Of a stretch of DNA of 59,748 nt, positions 41,562 to 50,359 are shown piece by piece; position 1 is the stretch's first letter; every line of letters begins with the position of its first letter. The position numbers and the translations under genes are program-made. The DNA is from Candidatus Cryptobacteroides avicola (GTDB lineage: Bacteria > Bacteroidota > Bacteroidia > Bacteroidales > UBA932): positions 1 to 59,748 of the forward strand of contig JADILV010000031.1 of the NCBI GenBank assembly GCA_017695115.1, given 5' to 3'. The notes below the pieces were generated by a model. The model did not search any database, was not told where the DNA came from, and saw only the letters and a list, made by a program, of their open reading frames with translations.

Positions 41562-44531
41562 ATGAGATTCCTTTTAACCGCAATATTTGCAATATTGTCA
41601 TCATTCCTGGCGAACGCCCAGTTCTACACTACAGGAGATGATCCCGGATCACTCAAATGGTACAGGATACATACCGGAAACTACAGCATAATCTACCCGG
41701 AAGGGCTGGATTCTCTGGCAAGGGTCTATGGCCTGAATCTGGAAAAATACCGTCCGGCAGTAGGCAGGACCGCCGGTTATACTTACGGGAAACGGACTTC
41801 GGTACGGCTGCCTGTCATCCTGCACGCATACAATGCGAACTCCAACGGCGTAGTGGTCTGGGCACCGAAACGTATGGAGCTGTATACCACCCCTTCCGCC
41901 TATTCCCCTGAACCTATGCCATGGGAAATGAACCTGGCCATACACGAATCCAGGCATGTAGCCCAGATGCAACAGGGGATGAGCCATGTCTTCAAGCCCT
42001 TCAACTGGATATTCGGCCAGATGTGGACCGGGGCGATAGCCGGCCTGTACCCGAGCAAATGGATGCTGGAAGGAGACGCCGTAGTAGCGGAAACGGCATT
42101 GTCGGAATCAGGCAGAGGAAGATCGGCCGACCTTCTCAACTGGTACATGATAGCGGCAGACAACGGGGATGTAAGAAAGTCCAAACAATGGAAATACGGC
42201 TCCTACAGGTACTATACCCCGGATGAATATTCTCTCGGATACCTGTTCCTGAGCGGTGTCAGGTATCTTTACGACTGCCCGGACTATACGTCCAGATACC
42301 TGCACTATGCCGCCCGCAGGCCATACGACCTGTTTTTCGAAGATACGGTAACAAAACAGGTAAGCGGCAAGAACATAAGAAAGACCTTCGATGAAGTGAT
42401 GGGATTCTATGCAGGAATGTGGGAGGAAGACAAGAAAAAACGCGCCCCTTTCATGCCAATGTCACCTGTTCCGGAAGGCAAGACAAGAAGATACACCGAA
42501 TACGAAGGAACTGTAACGGCACCCGATGCAATATACACGCTCCGCAGAGGCCTGGACAAAAGCAGGGTTCTGATGAAATACGGCTATTCTTCCGGAAAAG
42601 GGGAACGCATAAGGGCGTTTGCCGGCACTGTAAGCAAACTGGCGTATTCTTCCTCTACAGACCGTCTTTACTGGAGCGAATCCGTCCCCGGGACCAGATG
42701 GGGACACAAGGTAAACTCCAGGATACGGTACTATGATATAAAGAACGGCAAGACAAAGAGCATCACACGTCAAGGCAAATATTTCAACCCGTCGGTTTCA
42801 GACAGCCTCGGACTGATAGCCGCTACCGAATATCCTGCGGAAGGAGGGAGCAGACTGGCGATAATGGAGCCTGACGGAAGACGGATAGCCGGTATCAGCG
42901 CCCGGGATACAATACAGATCGTCGAATCCGTGTGGGCTTCCGACACTGTTTTCATTTCAGGAGTGTCCGAGTCCGGAATGGGGCTGTACTATACCATTCC
43001 CGGCAACAGGCCGTCCTTTGTCGAAGCCATCGGTCCAAGCCCGGTCAAAATCACGGGACTCAGGAATATGGGCGGCAAAATAGCATTTACAAGCGACAGG
43101 ACAGGAGTGAACGAGCTGTACTTCATGGATCCCCGCACCGGAGAAATATACATGGTCACCTCAACGCCTTACGGAGCAAAGGATTTCCAGACCGCTCCCG
43201 ATGGAAAGTCGCTTTATTTTTCCGCCCTCACACACGACGGAGCCATCCTGAGCAGAACGGATACGGACTCTCTTATGATCCGCAAAGTCGACTTCAGGGA
43301 AAGATATGTATACAAAGTAGCGGAAAAACTCTCGGCACAGGAACGGGAAGCGGCTGCAGAAGCCGCCGGACAGGATGACATGACGGAATTTTCCGCCCCG
43401 GAGCGATACAGAAAATTCCCGCACCTGTTCAATATACATTCCTGGGCTCCGGTATATTTCAATTATGACAACATCAAGAATCTGAGCTATGATCATTATT
43501 ATGACATGGTCTCATTGGGCGCTGCAGCCGTAATGCAGAACAACCTGGGGACATTCACCGCAAATTTCGGATACTCCGCGCATCCGGACCCCTACGACAG
43601 GAGCTTCTGGAGACACTCCGGACATGCAAAATTCACATATTCAGGTCTTTATCCTGTAATAGAGGCCTCTATTGACGTGAATGACAGGGCAGCAAGGGAC
43701 AACTTCCTGTCGGTCGAGCAGGTCGGACAGGACAGCTATATGCTTTCCGTCAGATCCCGGGCATCCTCACTGCCGTCAGTCAGAGGTAGGGTTGCGGCAT
43801 ACATACCGTTCAATTTCTCCTCCGGAGGATGGTATCGCGGACTTATCCCCCAGATTGCCTGGTCCGCAAGCAATGACATGTATATCGGGAAACTGAACCA
43901 AAGCATTACGGCTTCCGTAAGGGCATATACGATGCTTGGAAGCGCCATGTCAGAAATCTATCCCGACTGGGGAATAGGAATAGAAGGCGGAGTGTCCGGA
44001 CATATCGGGCTGTCGGACTACTTCTCCCCCGTCGCCTACGGGTATGTGTACGGATATCTGCCTGGATTTTTTTCCACGCACGGATTCAGGCTTACCGCTA
44101 CAGGACAGTGGCAGACAGGACCTGACGCCCTGTTTTCTTCCAGCATTGTCAGCACACTGCCGCGCGGACTCGGCTCAAGCGCCGTCCTTTCTTCATACAT
44201 GGCCGGTTTCAGATCCAGCTGCAAATTTACCGCCGAATATGCGATGCCGGTATATCTCGGCGATTTCAACATAACTTCCGCCTTCTATATCAAACGGGCG
44301 ATAATCACGCCTCATTTCGACATGTCCTTATTTCCTGGAGGCAGTCTCTTTTCGGCAGGACTTTCGGCCGCAGTGGAATTCGGCTGCTTCTTCTGGATAG
44401 GCACTCCGATACAGATCGGACTCACCTATTCATACAATGGAGGAAAATCTTTCGGAAGCCTTGCTGCCGCAGGAACGGGCATAGGTCGCCACTACATCGG
44501 TCCCGTATTCAATATAAGCCTGCCGCAATAA
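41562..44531 (+). CDS. Exported HExxH-motif protein with propeller-like region and C-terminal beta-barrel-like domain
   Basis: Large exported protein (989 aa) with a signal peptide (FLLTAIFAILSSFLANAQ, cleavage near 20). Residues 30-290 hold a peptidase-MA-like gluzincin pattern: HESRH (128-132) and KWMLEGDAVVAET, Glu170 being the likely third zinc ligand. Residues about 300-600 are a run of short strands with propeller-like repeats, e.g. GGKIAFTSDRTGVNELYFMD, resembling TolB/WD40-like blades. From about residue 650 alternating polar and aromatic strands (YFNYDNIKNLSYDHYYDM onward) to the C-terminus suggest an outer-membrane barrel. No function is established. I infer a surface or periplasm-facing outer-membrane protease or a derived binding protein. 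Confidence 0.82.
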   Translation: MRFLLTAIFAILSSFLANAQFYTTGDDPGSLKWYRIHTGNYSIIYPEGLDSLARVYGLNLEKYRPAVGRTAGYTYGKRTSVRLPVILHAYNANSNGVVVWAPKRMELYTTPSAYSPEPMPWEMNLAIHESRHVAQMQQGMSHVFKPFNWIFGQMWTGAIAGLYPSKWMLEGDAVVAETALSESGRGRSADLLNWYMIAADNGDVRKSKQWKYGSYRYYTPDEYSLGYLFLSGVRYLYDCPDYTSRYLHYAARRPYDLFFEDTVTKQVSGKNIRKTFDEVMGFYAGMWEEDKKKRAPFMPMSPVPEGKTRRYTEYEGTVTAPDAIYTLRRGLDKSRVLMKYGYSSGKGERIRAFAGTVSKLAYSSSTDRLYWSESVPGTRWGHKVNSRIRYYDIKNGKTKSITRQGKYFNPSVSDSLGLIAATEYPAEGGSRLAIMEPDGRRIAGISARDTIQIVESVWASDTVFISGVSESGMGLYYTIPGNRPSFVEAIGPSPVKITGLRNMGGKIAFTSDRTGVNELYFMDPRTGEIYMVTSTPYGAKDFQTAPDGKSLYFSALTHDGAILSRTDTDSLMIRKVDFRERYVYKVAEKLSAQEREAAAEAAGQDDMTEFSAPERYRKFPHLFNIHSWAPVYFNYDNIKNLSYDHYYDMVSLGAAAVMQNNLGTFTANFGYSAHPDPYDRSFWRHSGHAKFTYSGLYPVIEASIDVNDRAARDNFLSVEQVGQDSYMLSVRSRASSLPSVRGRVAAYIPFNFSSGGWYRGLIPQIAWSASNDMYIGKLNQSITASVRAYTMLGSAMSEIYPDWGIGIEGGVSGHIGLSDYFSPVAYGYVYGYLPGFFSTHGFRLTATGQWQTGPDALFSSSIVSTLPRGLGSSAVLSSYMAGFRSSCKFTAEYAMPVYLGDFNITSAFYIKRAIITPHFDMSLFPGGSLFSAGLSAAVEFGCFFWIGTPIQIGLTYSYNGGKSFGSLAAAGTGIGRHYIGPVFNISLPQ

Positions 44532-44540
44532 CGGCAGGCT
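44517..44540 (+). terminator. Hairpin at the end of the propeller-protein gene
   Basis: AGCCTGCCG (44517-44525) pairs perfectly with CGGCAGGCT (44532-44540) around a 6-base loop that contains the TAA stop codon. No T-tract follows, so it may act as a 3'-end stabiliser or a factor-dependent terminator. Confidence 0.55.
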
Positions 44541-44548
44541 CAGGACTT

Positions 44549-44590
44549 AAAAGGGTACTTTCTGCGTTACGCTTGAAATCACACCTTTTG
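44549..44590 (+). repeat. 42-bp dispersed repeat with inverted ends, copy 2
   Basis: Starts AAAAGGGTACTTTCTGCG, continues TTACGCTTGAAAT and ends CCTTTTG. It matches the copy at 39269-39310 and, like it, lies between convergent genes. Confidence 0.75.
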
Positions 44591-44619
44591 ATTCGTTTGT
44601 CCGGTTCAGAATCCGGGGA

Positions 44620-45858
44620 TCAGCCCAGCATCGGCTTTATCAGTCCGAAAATAATCCAGGCAACGACAAGAGTTACAAAAATGTTGAAAGTCTGGGCAAC
44701 AAGGAAGACCTTCAAAGGCGTACGGTTTTCCTTGCTGAATATATCCTTGAACCTTGTCTCGAGGCCTATACAGACAAAGGCTACGCTGAACAGGGTGTTC
44801 TGGAATCCTTTGGTCACCTTTCCTACGGTCTTTGCCGTCTCCGTGTCCAGACAGAAACTGAACACGAGAGAAGCAAGGATAAAACCCACTACGAATTTCG
44901 GGAACCTGTCCCAAATGACCTCGAGGGTAGGTTTTTCCGTATGGTTCTTCCCCTGATATGACCACATCAGCGATATGATGAAAGCGGCCACTCCGAGAAG
45001 GACATTCTGTGAAGACTTGACAATGACAGCTGTTTTCGCGGCAGTTTCCCCGACAAGCGTCCCTGATGCCGCAACGGCTCCTGTCGTATCGATCGTGCCA
45101 CCGAGCCAGGCTCCGGCAACTTCTTCTCCCAGCCCCATAAGGTTAGCCAGCCATGGAAGCAGGTACATCATCGGGATGGCTATGATCAGCACTAACGAAA
45201 TCACGTATGAGAGCTTCTTGTTGTCCCCTTTTATGACTCCGCATGTGGCAATGGCGGCAGAAACTCCGCATATCGACACTGCACTCGACACCATAGTCCC
45301 CATCTCCGGATCTATCCTCATCTTCCTTCCGAACCAGAACGCGAAATACCATACGGTAAATACGACTATCAGCGACTGTGCGAGTCCGTATGCCCCGGAC
45401 TTCATCACCTCGCCGAAAAGTATCGTAGATCCCAGGCAGATAATCCCTATCTTTATATAGAACTCGCTCTGTACGGCAGATTTGAGCCATCCCGGCACTT
45501 TGAATACATTGCTGATGACAAGTCCCAATATGACCGCAAAGAATACCGATTCAAATCCGAGTTCCTTGACAGCAGGGACGGAAGCGATGAGCTGGGCCGC
45601 AAGAGTGAGTCCGAAAATGACTGTCAGCGAAGGCAGGATCCATTTCAGCGGCCTGCGCATCGCGGCTGAAGTCACATACGTGAGAAGCAGTACGAAAAGG
45701 AACATATACCCGGCCGAAAGCCAGTCAGCTCCTGTCTTGAGAGTTGCCGGCATCTGCGGCATCACATCAGGGAAGATGCACGCCAGGGTCAGGATTACAG
45801 CTCCGGCAAAGACTATTATCCAGTCCTCCGAAGCGAATTGTCTTAACCATTTTTTCAT
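44620..45858 (-). CDS. YeiH-family putative sulfate exporter
   Basis: Inner-membrane protein (412 aa) of the YeiH/UPF0324 family (PF03601), with about ten or eleven helices. Characteristic segments are IKIGIICLGSTILFGEVMKS, the conserved SAVSICGVSAAIATCGVIKG block, GGTIDTTGAVAASGTLVGE and VFVCIGLE-like text near the end (FVCIGLETRFKDIF). Family members are annotated as putative sulfate exporters, but direct evidence is thin. The gene is monocistronic, with a perfect promoter (TTTG-N19-TAACTTTG) on the minus strand at 45887-45917. Confidence 0.88.
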   Translation of the reverse strand: MKKWLRQFASEDWIIVFAGAVILTLACIFPDVMPQMPATLKTGADWLSAGYMFLFVLLLTYVTSAAMRRPLKWILPSLTVIFGLTLAAQLIASVPAVKELGFESVFFAVILGLVISNVFKVPGWLKSAVQSEFYIKIGIICLGSTILFGEVMKSGAYGLAQSLIVVFTVWYFAFWFGRKMRIDPEMGTMVSSAVSICGVSAAIATCGVIKGDNKKLSYVISLVLIIAIPMMYLLPWLANLMGLGEEVAGAWLGGTIDTTGAVAASGTLVGETAAKTAVIVKSSQNVLLGVAAFIISLMWSYQGKNHTEKPTLEVIWDRFPKFVVGFILASLVFSFCLDTETAKTVGKVTKGFQNTLFSVAFVCIGLETRFKDIFSKENRTPLKVFLVAQTFNIFVTLVVAWIIFGLIKPMLG

Positions 45859-45886
45859 TTGTAGCAGTTTTTTTTCATAAAGGCCG

Positions 45887-45917
45887 CAAAGTTACGTCAT
45901 TTTGGAAAAATTCCAAA
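45887..45917 (-). promoter_or_regulatory. Promoter of the YeiH-family gene
   Basis: On the minus strand TTTG (complement of 45914-45917), an exact 19-base spacer, and TAACTTTG (complement of 45887-45894). This is a full consensus Bacteroidetes promoter about 30 bases before the start codon. Confidence 0.78.
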
Positions 45918-46004
45918 TCAATGGCACGATGGGGACAATGGGGGATAATGTCTGTCCGATAGAATGTTTTTACTGAAATCATCTCCTGTTAAGGCGAGTT
46001 TGAG

Positions 46005-46012
46005 TATCTTTG
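46005..46012 (+). promoter_or_regulatory. -7 element for the CpXC-protein gene
   Basis: TATCTTTG 18 bases before the ATG at 46031. It supports that start over the TTG at 46010, which lies inside the promoter. Confidence 0.6.
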
Positions 46013-46030
46013 CCGCAAACATACGGAATC

Positions 46031-46693
46031 ATGTCAATAAAAACAGAAAGCATCGCCACCTGCAGCCGATGCGGGAACCGCACCGGACTCACTATATACA
46101 AAAGCATAAACATTTCGGAAGACCCTGCATTGAAGGAAAAAGTCAAGGACGGGTCGCTGTTCCTGTGGAAATGCCCATCATGCGGACAGGCCAACCTGGC
46201 GAAATACGACACTCTGTACCACGATCCTGATAAAAAACTGATGGTCTGGCTGCTGCAGGATGAAAACGTATCTGAAACCCAGATGCACTCAATATCCCTG
46301 CATGCCAAGGCCATAGGCAACTATACCTTGCGAAGGGTCACCGATACGGGTTCTCTAATGGAAAAAGTGCTCATCTTCGACAGCGGACTGGACGATGTGA
46401 CTGTAGAGATGTGCAAATACGTACTGAAGATGGAGCTGGCATCAAAGTCGCCCGATGAAGAATCCGCAAAAAAGATTCTGCAGATGCCCATTCATTTTTT
46501 CCGTCTTGACCAGTCAGGAGACAGCAAATCAATAACTTTCGTCTATCCTGAAGAAGGGCGGATGAAAAACTGCGTCATCGGGTACAATGTCTACGAAGAC
46601 TGCACCGGAATTCTTCAGCGCAATCCGCGGATAAAACCGTCTGAAAGATTTGAAAAAGTGGATTCCGTGTGGCTTTCCTCCTATTTCGAATAA
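46031..46693 (+). CDS. CpXC-domain protein
   Basis: Cytoplasmic protein (220 aa) with an N-terminal CpXC zinc-ribbon-like domain: CSRCGNRTGLTIYKSIN (residues 11-14 give the first Cys pair), then LFLWKCPSCGQANLAKYDT with the second pair, and VWLLQDENVSE. The rest (about 90-220) is conserved in other CpXC proteins only loosely and shows no known catalytic motif. Family function is unknown. It is a single gene with its own promoter, between yeiH (divergent) and galK (convergent). Confidence 0.8.
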   Translation: MSIKTESIATCSRCGNRTGLTIYKSINISEDPALKEKVKDGSLFLWKCPSCGQANLAKYDTLYHDPDKKLMVWLLQDENVSETQMHSISLHAKAIGNYTLRRVTDTGSLMEKVLIFDSGLDDVTVEMCKYVLKMELASKSPDEESAKKILQMPIHFFRLDQSGDSKSITFVYPEEGRMKNCVIGYNVYEDCTGILQRNPRIKPSERFEKVDSVWLSSYFE

Positions 46694-46773
46694 AAAGAAA
46701 GTCGTGACAGGATACAGAATCCAAGCCACGACCGTGAATTAAGTGTGTGTAGTGAAAAATAGTGCAGAGTGCA

Positions 46774-47916
46774 CTACAATTTCCGTGCCCCGTCGCTGAT
46801 AACGACATCATAGACTTTAGGCTCATATCCGAACCTGTCCTTGAACAAGGCCTTGGCCTTGTCTATGAAGGCATCGTATAGTTCATCTTTCACAAGGTTG
46901 ATCGTACATCCTCCGAAGCCGCCTCCCATGACGCGTGATCCGGTGACACCGCACTCCCTTGCTACATTGTTAAGAAAATCAAGCTCTTCGCAGCTTACCT
47001 CATAAAGCCGGCTCATTCCGTAGTGGGTCTCGTACATCTTCTCCCCTACAGTTTCATAGTCATCCCTTTCAAGAGCATCGCATACATCAAGCACGCGGGC
47101 AACTTCATCGATGACATATTCGGCCCTCATGTAGTCTTCTTCTGAAATGACATCCTTGACCTCGTCCAGCCACTCCCTGTTGGCATCCCTCAGGAATTCC
47201 ACTTCAGGATGCTTTGCCTTGATGGCCGCTGCCGCACGTTCGCATGACTCCCTTCTCTTGTTGTATGCGGATGATGCAAGTTCATGCTTTACTACAGAAT
47301 CCAGAAGCACCAGTTTGTATCCTGCAGGATGGAAAGGATAATATTTGTACTCCATGGTCTTGCAGTCAAGTCTCATAAGCTGCCCGGCCTTGCCGAAGAC
47401 AGATGCGAACTGATCCATGATGCCGCATTTTACTCCGCAGTAATTATGCTCTGTAGACTGGCCTATCCGTGCAAGCTCGAACTTGTCTATACCGAGATTG
47501 AACAGATAGTTCAAAGCGAAAGCAAATGTACTCTCAAGAGCCGCCGAAGAAGACATACCTGCTCCAAGAGGGACATCCCCGGCAAAGACAGTATTGAATC
47601 CCGATATTTCACCGCCTCTCTTGATTATTTCACGGCAGACTCCGAAAATATATCTGGACCAGCTCTGTACAGGAGCGTCTTCCTCATTCAGACCGAACTC
47701 TACGTACTCATCCAGATCCAGAGAATAGGCACATACCTTATTTGTTCCGTTCAGCTTTATTTCAGCCATTATGCCTTTATCCACCGCACCTGGAAAAACG
47801 AATCCTCCATTGTAGTCAGTATGCTCTCCTATAAGGTTGATTCGTCCCGCAGAGGCAAAGAATTCCCCACTGCAACCGAAAAGGGTGGAGAACTTTTCAG
47901 AAATTTTTGTTTGCAT
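46774..47916 (-). CDS. galK: Galactokinase
   Basis: GHMP-family kinase (380 aa) making galactose 1-phosphate, first step of the Leloir pathway. The galactokinase signature GRINLIGEHTDYNGGFVFPG is present (residues about 24-43), followed by the ATP-binding GHMP motif VPLGAGMSSSAALESTFA, the catalytic-base region CGVKCGIMDQFASVFG, and the third motif GGGFGGCTINLV. Full length. The stop codon sits in a perfect TAGTGCA-gag-TGCACTA hairpin (46760-46776). Neither galT nor galE is adjacent; galM lies 6.4 kb away. Confidence 0.96.
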   Translation of the reverse strand: MQTKISEKFSTLFGCSGEFFASAGRINLIGEHTDYNGGFVFPGAVDKGIMAEIKLNGTNKVCAYSLDLDEYVEFGLNEEDAPVQSWSRYIFGVCREIIKRGGEISGFNTVFAGDVPLGAGMSSSAALESTFAFALNYLFNLGIDKFELARIGQSTEHNYCGVKCGIMDQFASVFGKAGQLMRLDCKTMEYKYYPFHPAGYKLVLLDSVVKHELASSAYNKRRESCERAAAAIKAKHPEVEFLRDANREWLDEVKDVISEEDYMRAEYVIDEVARVLDVCDALERDDYETVGEKMYETHYGMSRLYEVSCEELDFLNNVARECGVTGSRVMGGGFGGCTINLVKDELYDAFIDKAKALFKDRFGYEPKVYDVVISDGARKL

Positions 47917-48007
47917 TGCTTTAGTGTTTATTCTATGTTACATCTTTCAAAGTTAATCAGTTTATTTTTAAGCACAATGGTTTTCATCATCTTAAATTAC
48001 AATTTTT

Positions 48008-48997
48008 TCACATTCCCCGGAAAATTGCAATGACCGGAAGATGGTCGCTTACCCCTCCGTTGTACCTCGGTCCGGAATATGTCCTGAAAGGTTTCTTCCC
48101 CGGAGAAGAGCTGTCATTTACAAGAAGAAACGGAACATAGCATATATGCATGGAAGATATTCCGTCAAGTTTTTCCGACACCAGGATCTGGTCTATCAGC
48201 TCCCATCTGCCCTTATATCTGATAGTCCCCTTGCCTGCCTTGAAAAGCCCGTATGATTTGTCGCACAGCATCCCGTCAAGAATACCGGAAGCCGGACTGT
48301 CCGGGGTATCGTTGAAGTCCCCCACCGCGACCACGTTTTCATGGCCTGATTCAATAAGCGAATCCGCCAGGTGTGCAAGACACCGCATTGCAGCCACGCG
48401 CCTGGGAAAAGATTCTTTTTCCCCTCCATATTTTGAAGGGTGATGGTTCACCAGGACAGTAAGTTCAAAGAAAGGGTCATATTCAGACCGAAGGGATACT
48501 TCCAGAATATCCCTGGTGACGACTTTTCTTCCTTCTTCATCATATATGCCGTGCGGAGCCGAGCCTGTACATCTGAACCTGTCTTTCCTGTATATAAGGG
48601 CTACATCTATGCCTCGCGGATCACCGGATTCATAATGTACCGTCCCGTATCCGTATTTTCTGAGAGCTGTCGAATTGGCTATAGAACCGACCACAAAACC
48701 GTTCTCGACTTCAGCAAAACCTACTATGTCAGGCATGCTGCCATACGTGCTGCCTGTCCACAGCAACGTTTTCGCTACTGCGTTGCACTTCGAATAGAAT
48801 CTCCCTTTTGTCCACCTCCGTTCTCCGGAAGATGAAAATTCCCTGTCGGAATCCGAATATCCTGAATCCTTCCAGTCAAAAAAGTTCTCCAGATTCCAGA
48901 ACATGACTGAAAAGGTGCTGTCATTGACAGGACAGGACAAAATCGTATACATTAATAATAAAAGCGGCATTTGCGTACGTTTTTTTCTGCACTGCAA
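48008..48997 (-). CDS. Endonuclease/exonuclease/phosphatase-family protein, probably exported
   Basis: EEP-superfamily phosphodiesterase (329 aa, or 320 if it starts at 48970). Active-site motifs are complete: MFWNLENFFD (Asn), GFAEVEN (Glu, metal), RGIDVALIYR, LVNHHPSKYGG (His), AVGDFNDTPDS (Asp/Asn) and the C-terminal SDHLPVIAIF (Asp-His). The N-terminus MPLLLLMYTILSC (from 48970) looks like a signal peptide with a possible lipobox, so it is probably periplasmic or surface-attached. This agrees with many Bacteroidetes homologues of secreted nucleases, but the substrate (nucleic acid, phospholipid or phosphoester) cannot be told. Confidence 0.85.
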   Translation of the reverse strand: MQCRKKRTQMPLLLLMYTILSCPVNDSTFSVMFWNLENFFDWKDSGYSDSDREFSSSGERRWTKGRFYSKCNAVAKTLLWTGSTYGSMPDIVGFAEVENGFVVGSIANSTALRKYGYGTVHYESGDPRGIDVALIYRKDRFRCTGSAPHGIYDEEGRKVVTRDILEVSLRSEYDPFFELTVLVNHHPSKYGGEKESFPRRVAAMRCLAHLADSLIESGHENVVAVGDFNDTPDSPASGILDGMLCDKSYGLFKAGKGTIRYKGRWELIDQILVSEKLDGISSMHICYVPFLLVNDSSSPGKKPFRTYSGPRYNGGVSDHLPVIAIFRGM

Positions 48998-49095
48998 ATA
49001 TGGAATGAAGATGGACGAAACAGTTTAAAAAAAAGAAAAAGGGAATATAAAAAACAGAAAAAAGATTAAAATTCAGAAATTTCTGTACATTGTGC

Positions 49096-49103
49096 TATCT
49101 TTG
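49096..49103 (+). promoter_or_regulatory. -7 element for ychF
   Basis: TATCTTTG, 50 bases before the YchF start codon; no TTTG is found at the ideal upstream distance. Confidence 0.58.
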
Positions 49104-49153
49104 CGCTCTGATAAAAAACCGTTCCGTTGAACGGACGTTAAAAGCAATTTGTC

Positions 49154-50257
49154 ATGTCATTGAAATGCGGTATCGTAGGACTTCCGAATGTAGGGAAATC
49201 CACATTGTTCAACTGTATAAGTTCCGGAAAGGCCCAGAGTGCCAATTTCCCTTTCTGCACCATAGAACCTAACATAGGATCCACAATAGTCCCGGACAAG
49301 AGACTTGAGGTCCTGGAACAGCTGTGCCATCCGAAAAGAGTGGTGCCTGCAACAGTAGAGATAGTAGATATAGCAGGTCTCGTGAAAGGAGCCAGCAAAG
49401 GAGAAGGCCTCGGGAACCAGTTTCTTGCAAACATCCGTGAAACAGATGCCATACTGCACGTACTCCGGTGTTTCGATGACCCCAACATAGTGCATGTAGA
49501 CGGCAGTGTGGATCCGGTCAGAGACAAGGAAGTCATAGACATGGAACTGCAGATGAAAGACCTTGAAACTGTAGAGAACCGGCTCGCGAAAGTCCAGAAA
49601 CAGGCACAGGCCGGAGGGGACAAGAGCGCAAAGAAAATGTACGAAATACTACAGAGATACAAGGAAGTGCTTCTTGAAGGAAAATCATGCAGGACCGTAA
49701 AATTCGATTCCCTGGAAGACCAGCAGCTTGCCAAAGAACTCTTCCTCCTTACCAACAAGCCGGTAATGTACGTCTGCAATGTCGACGAGGCTTCAGCCAA
49801 AGACGGAAACGGCTATGTGGACATGGTCCGTCAGGCTGTCAAGGACGAAGATGCTGAAATACTCGTGATTGCAGCCAAAATAGAATCTGATATTGCAGAG
49901 CTTGAAAGCTACGAAGAAAGACAGATGTTCCTTGAAGAAATGGGGCTTGAAGAGTCCGGTGTAGTCAGGCTCATTCAGAGCGCCTATTCACTGCTCAACC
50001 TCCAGACATTCTTTACGGCAGGAGCCGACGAATGCCGCGCCTGGACCATCAATAAAGGGGACAAGGCGCCTAAAGCCGCTGGAGTCATCCACACGGACTT
50101 CGAAAAAGGCTTCATAAGGGCTGAAGTCATCAAATATGAAGACTTCGTACAACTCAAGTCTGAAGCCGCCTGCAGAGCGGCAGGAAAGCTCGGAATCGAA
50201 GGCAAGGACTATGTCGTCCAGGACGGGGACATAATGCACTTCCTGTTCAACGTCTGA
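49154..50257 (+). CDS. ychF: Ribosome-binding ATPase YchF
   Basis: Obg-family P-loop protein (367 aa) that hydrolyses ATP in preference to GTP and binds ribosomes; a negative regulator of the oxidative stress response in E. coli. P-loop GLPNVGKSTLFNCIS, switch II DIAGLVKGASKGEGLGNQFL, and CNVDE in place of the NKxD GTP-specificity motif, as expected for YchF. A central coiled-coil helical insert (about 130-200) and a C-terminal TGS domain follow (THTDFEKGFIRAEV-like and YVVQDGDIMHFLFNV). Single gene, ended by a strong hairpin at 50298. Confidence 0.96.
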   Translation: MSLKCGIVGLPNVGKSTLFNCISSGKAQSANFPFCTIEPNIGSTIVPDKRLEVLEQLCHPKRVVPATVEIVDIAGLVKGASKGEGLGNQFLANIRETDAILHVLRCFDDPNIVHVDGSVDPVRDKEVIDMELQMKDLETVENRLAKVQKQAQAGGDKSAKKMYEILQRYKEVLLEGKSCRTVKFDSLEDQQLAKELFLLTNKPVMYVCNVDEASAKDGNGYVDMVRQAVKDEDAEILVIAAKIESDIAELESYEERQMFLEEMGLEESGVVRLIQSAYSLLNLQTFFTAGADECRAWTINKGDKAPKAAGVIHTDFEKGFIRAEVIKYEDFVQLKSEAACRAAGKLGIEGKDYVVQDGDIMHFLFNV

Positions 50258-50297
50258 TCCTTTTACCACTCTGGCTTACAGTCAGGACATTACAGTG

Positions 50298-50342
50298 AAA
50301 TGAAAGATGGCAGTCCGACCGGACTGCCATCTTTCATTTTAT
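50298..50342. terminator. Strong bidirectional terminator between ychF and ppiD
   Basis: A perfect inverted repeat with 19-bp arms: 50298-50316 (containing GATGGCAGTCC) and 50321-50339, with a 4-base loop GACC. It is followed by T-rich sequence and preceded by A-rich sequence, so it can terminate the converging transcripts from both sides. Confidence 0.9.
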
Positions 50343-50359
50343 CGTTGTTTTCCCGCTTT

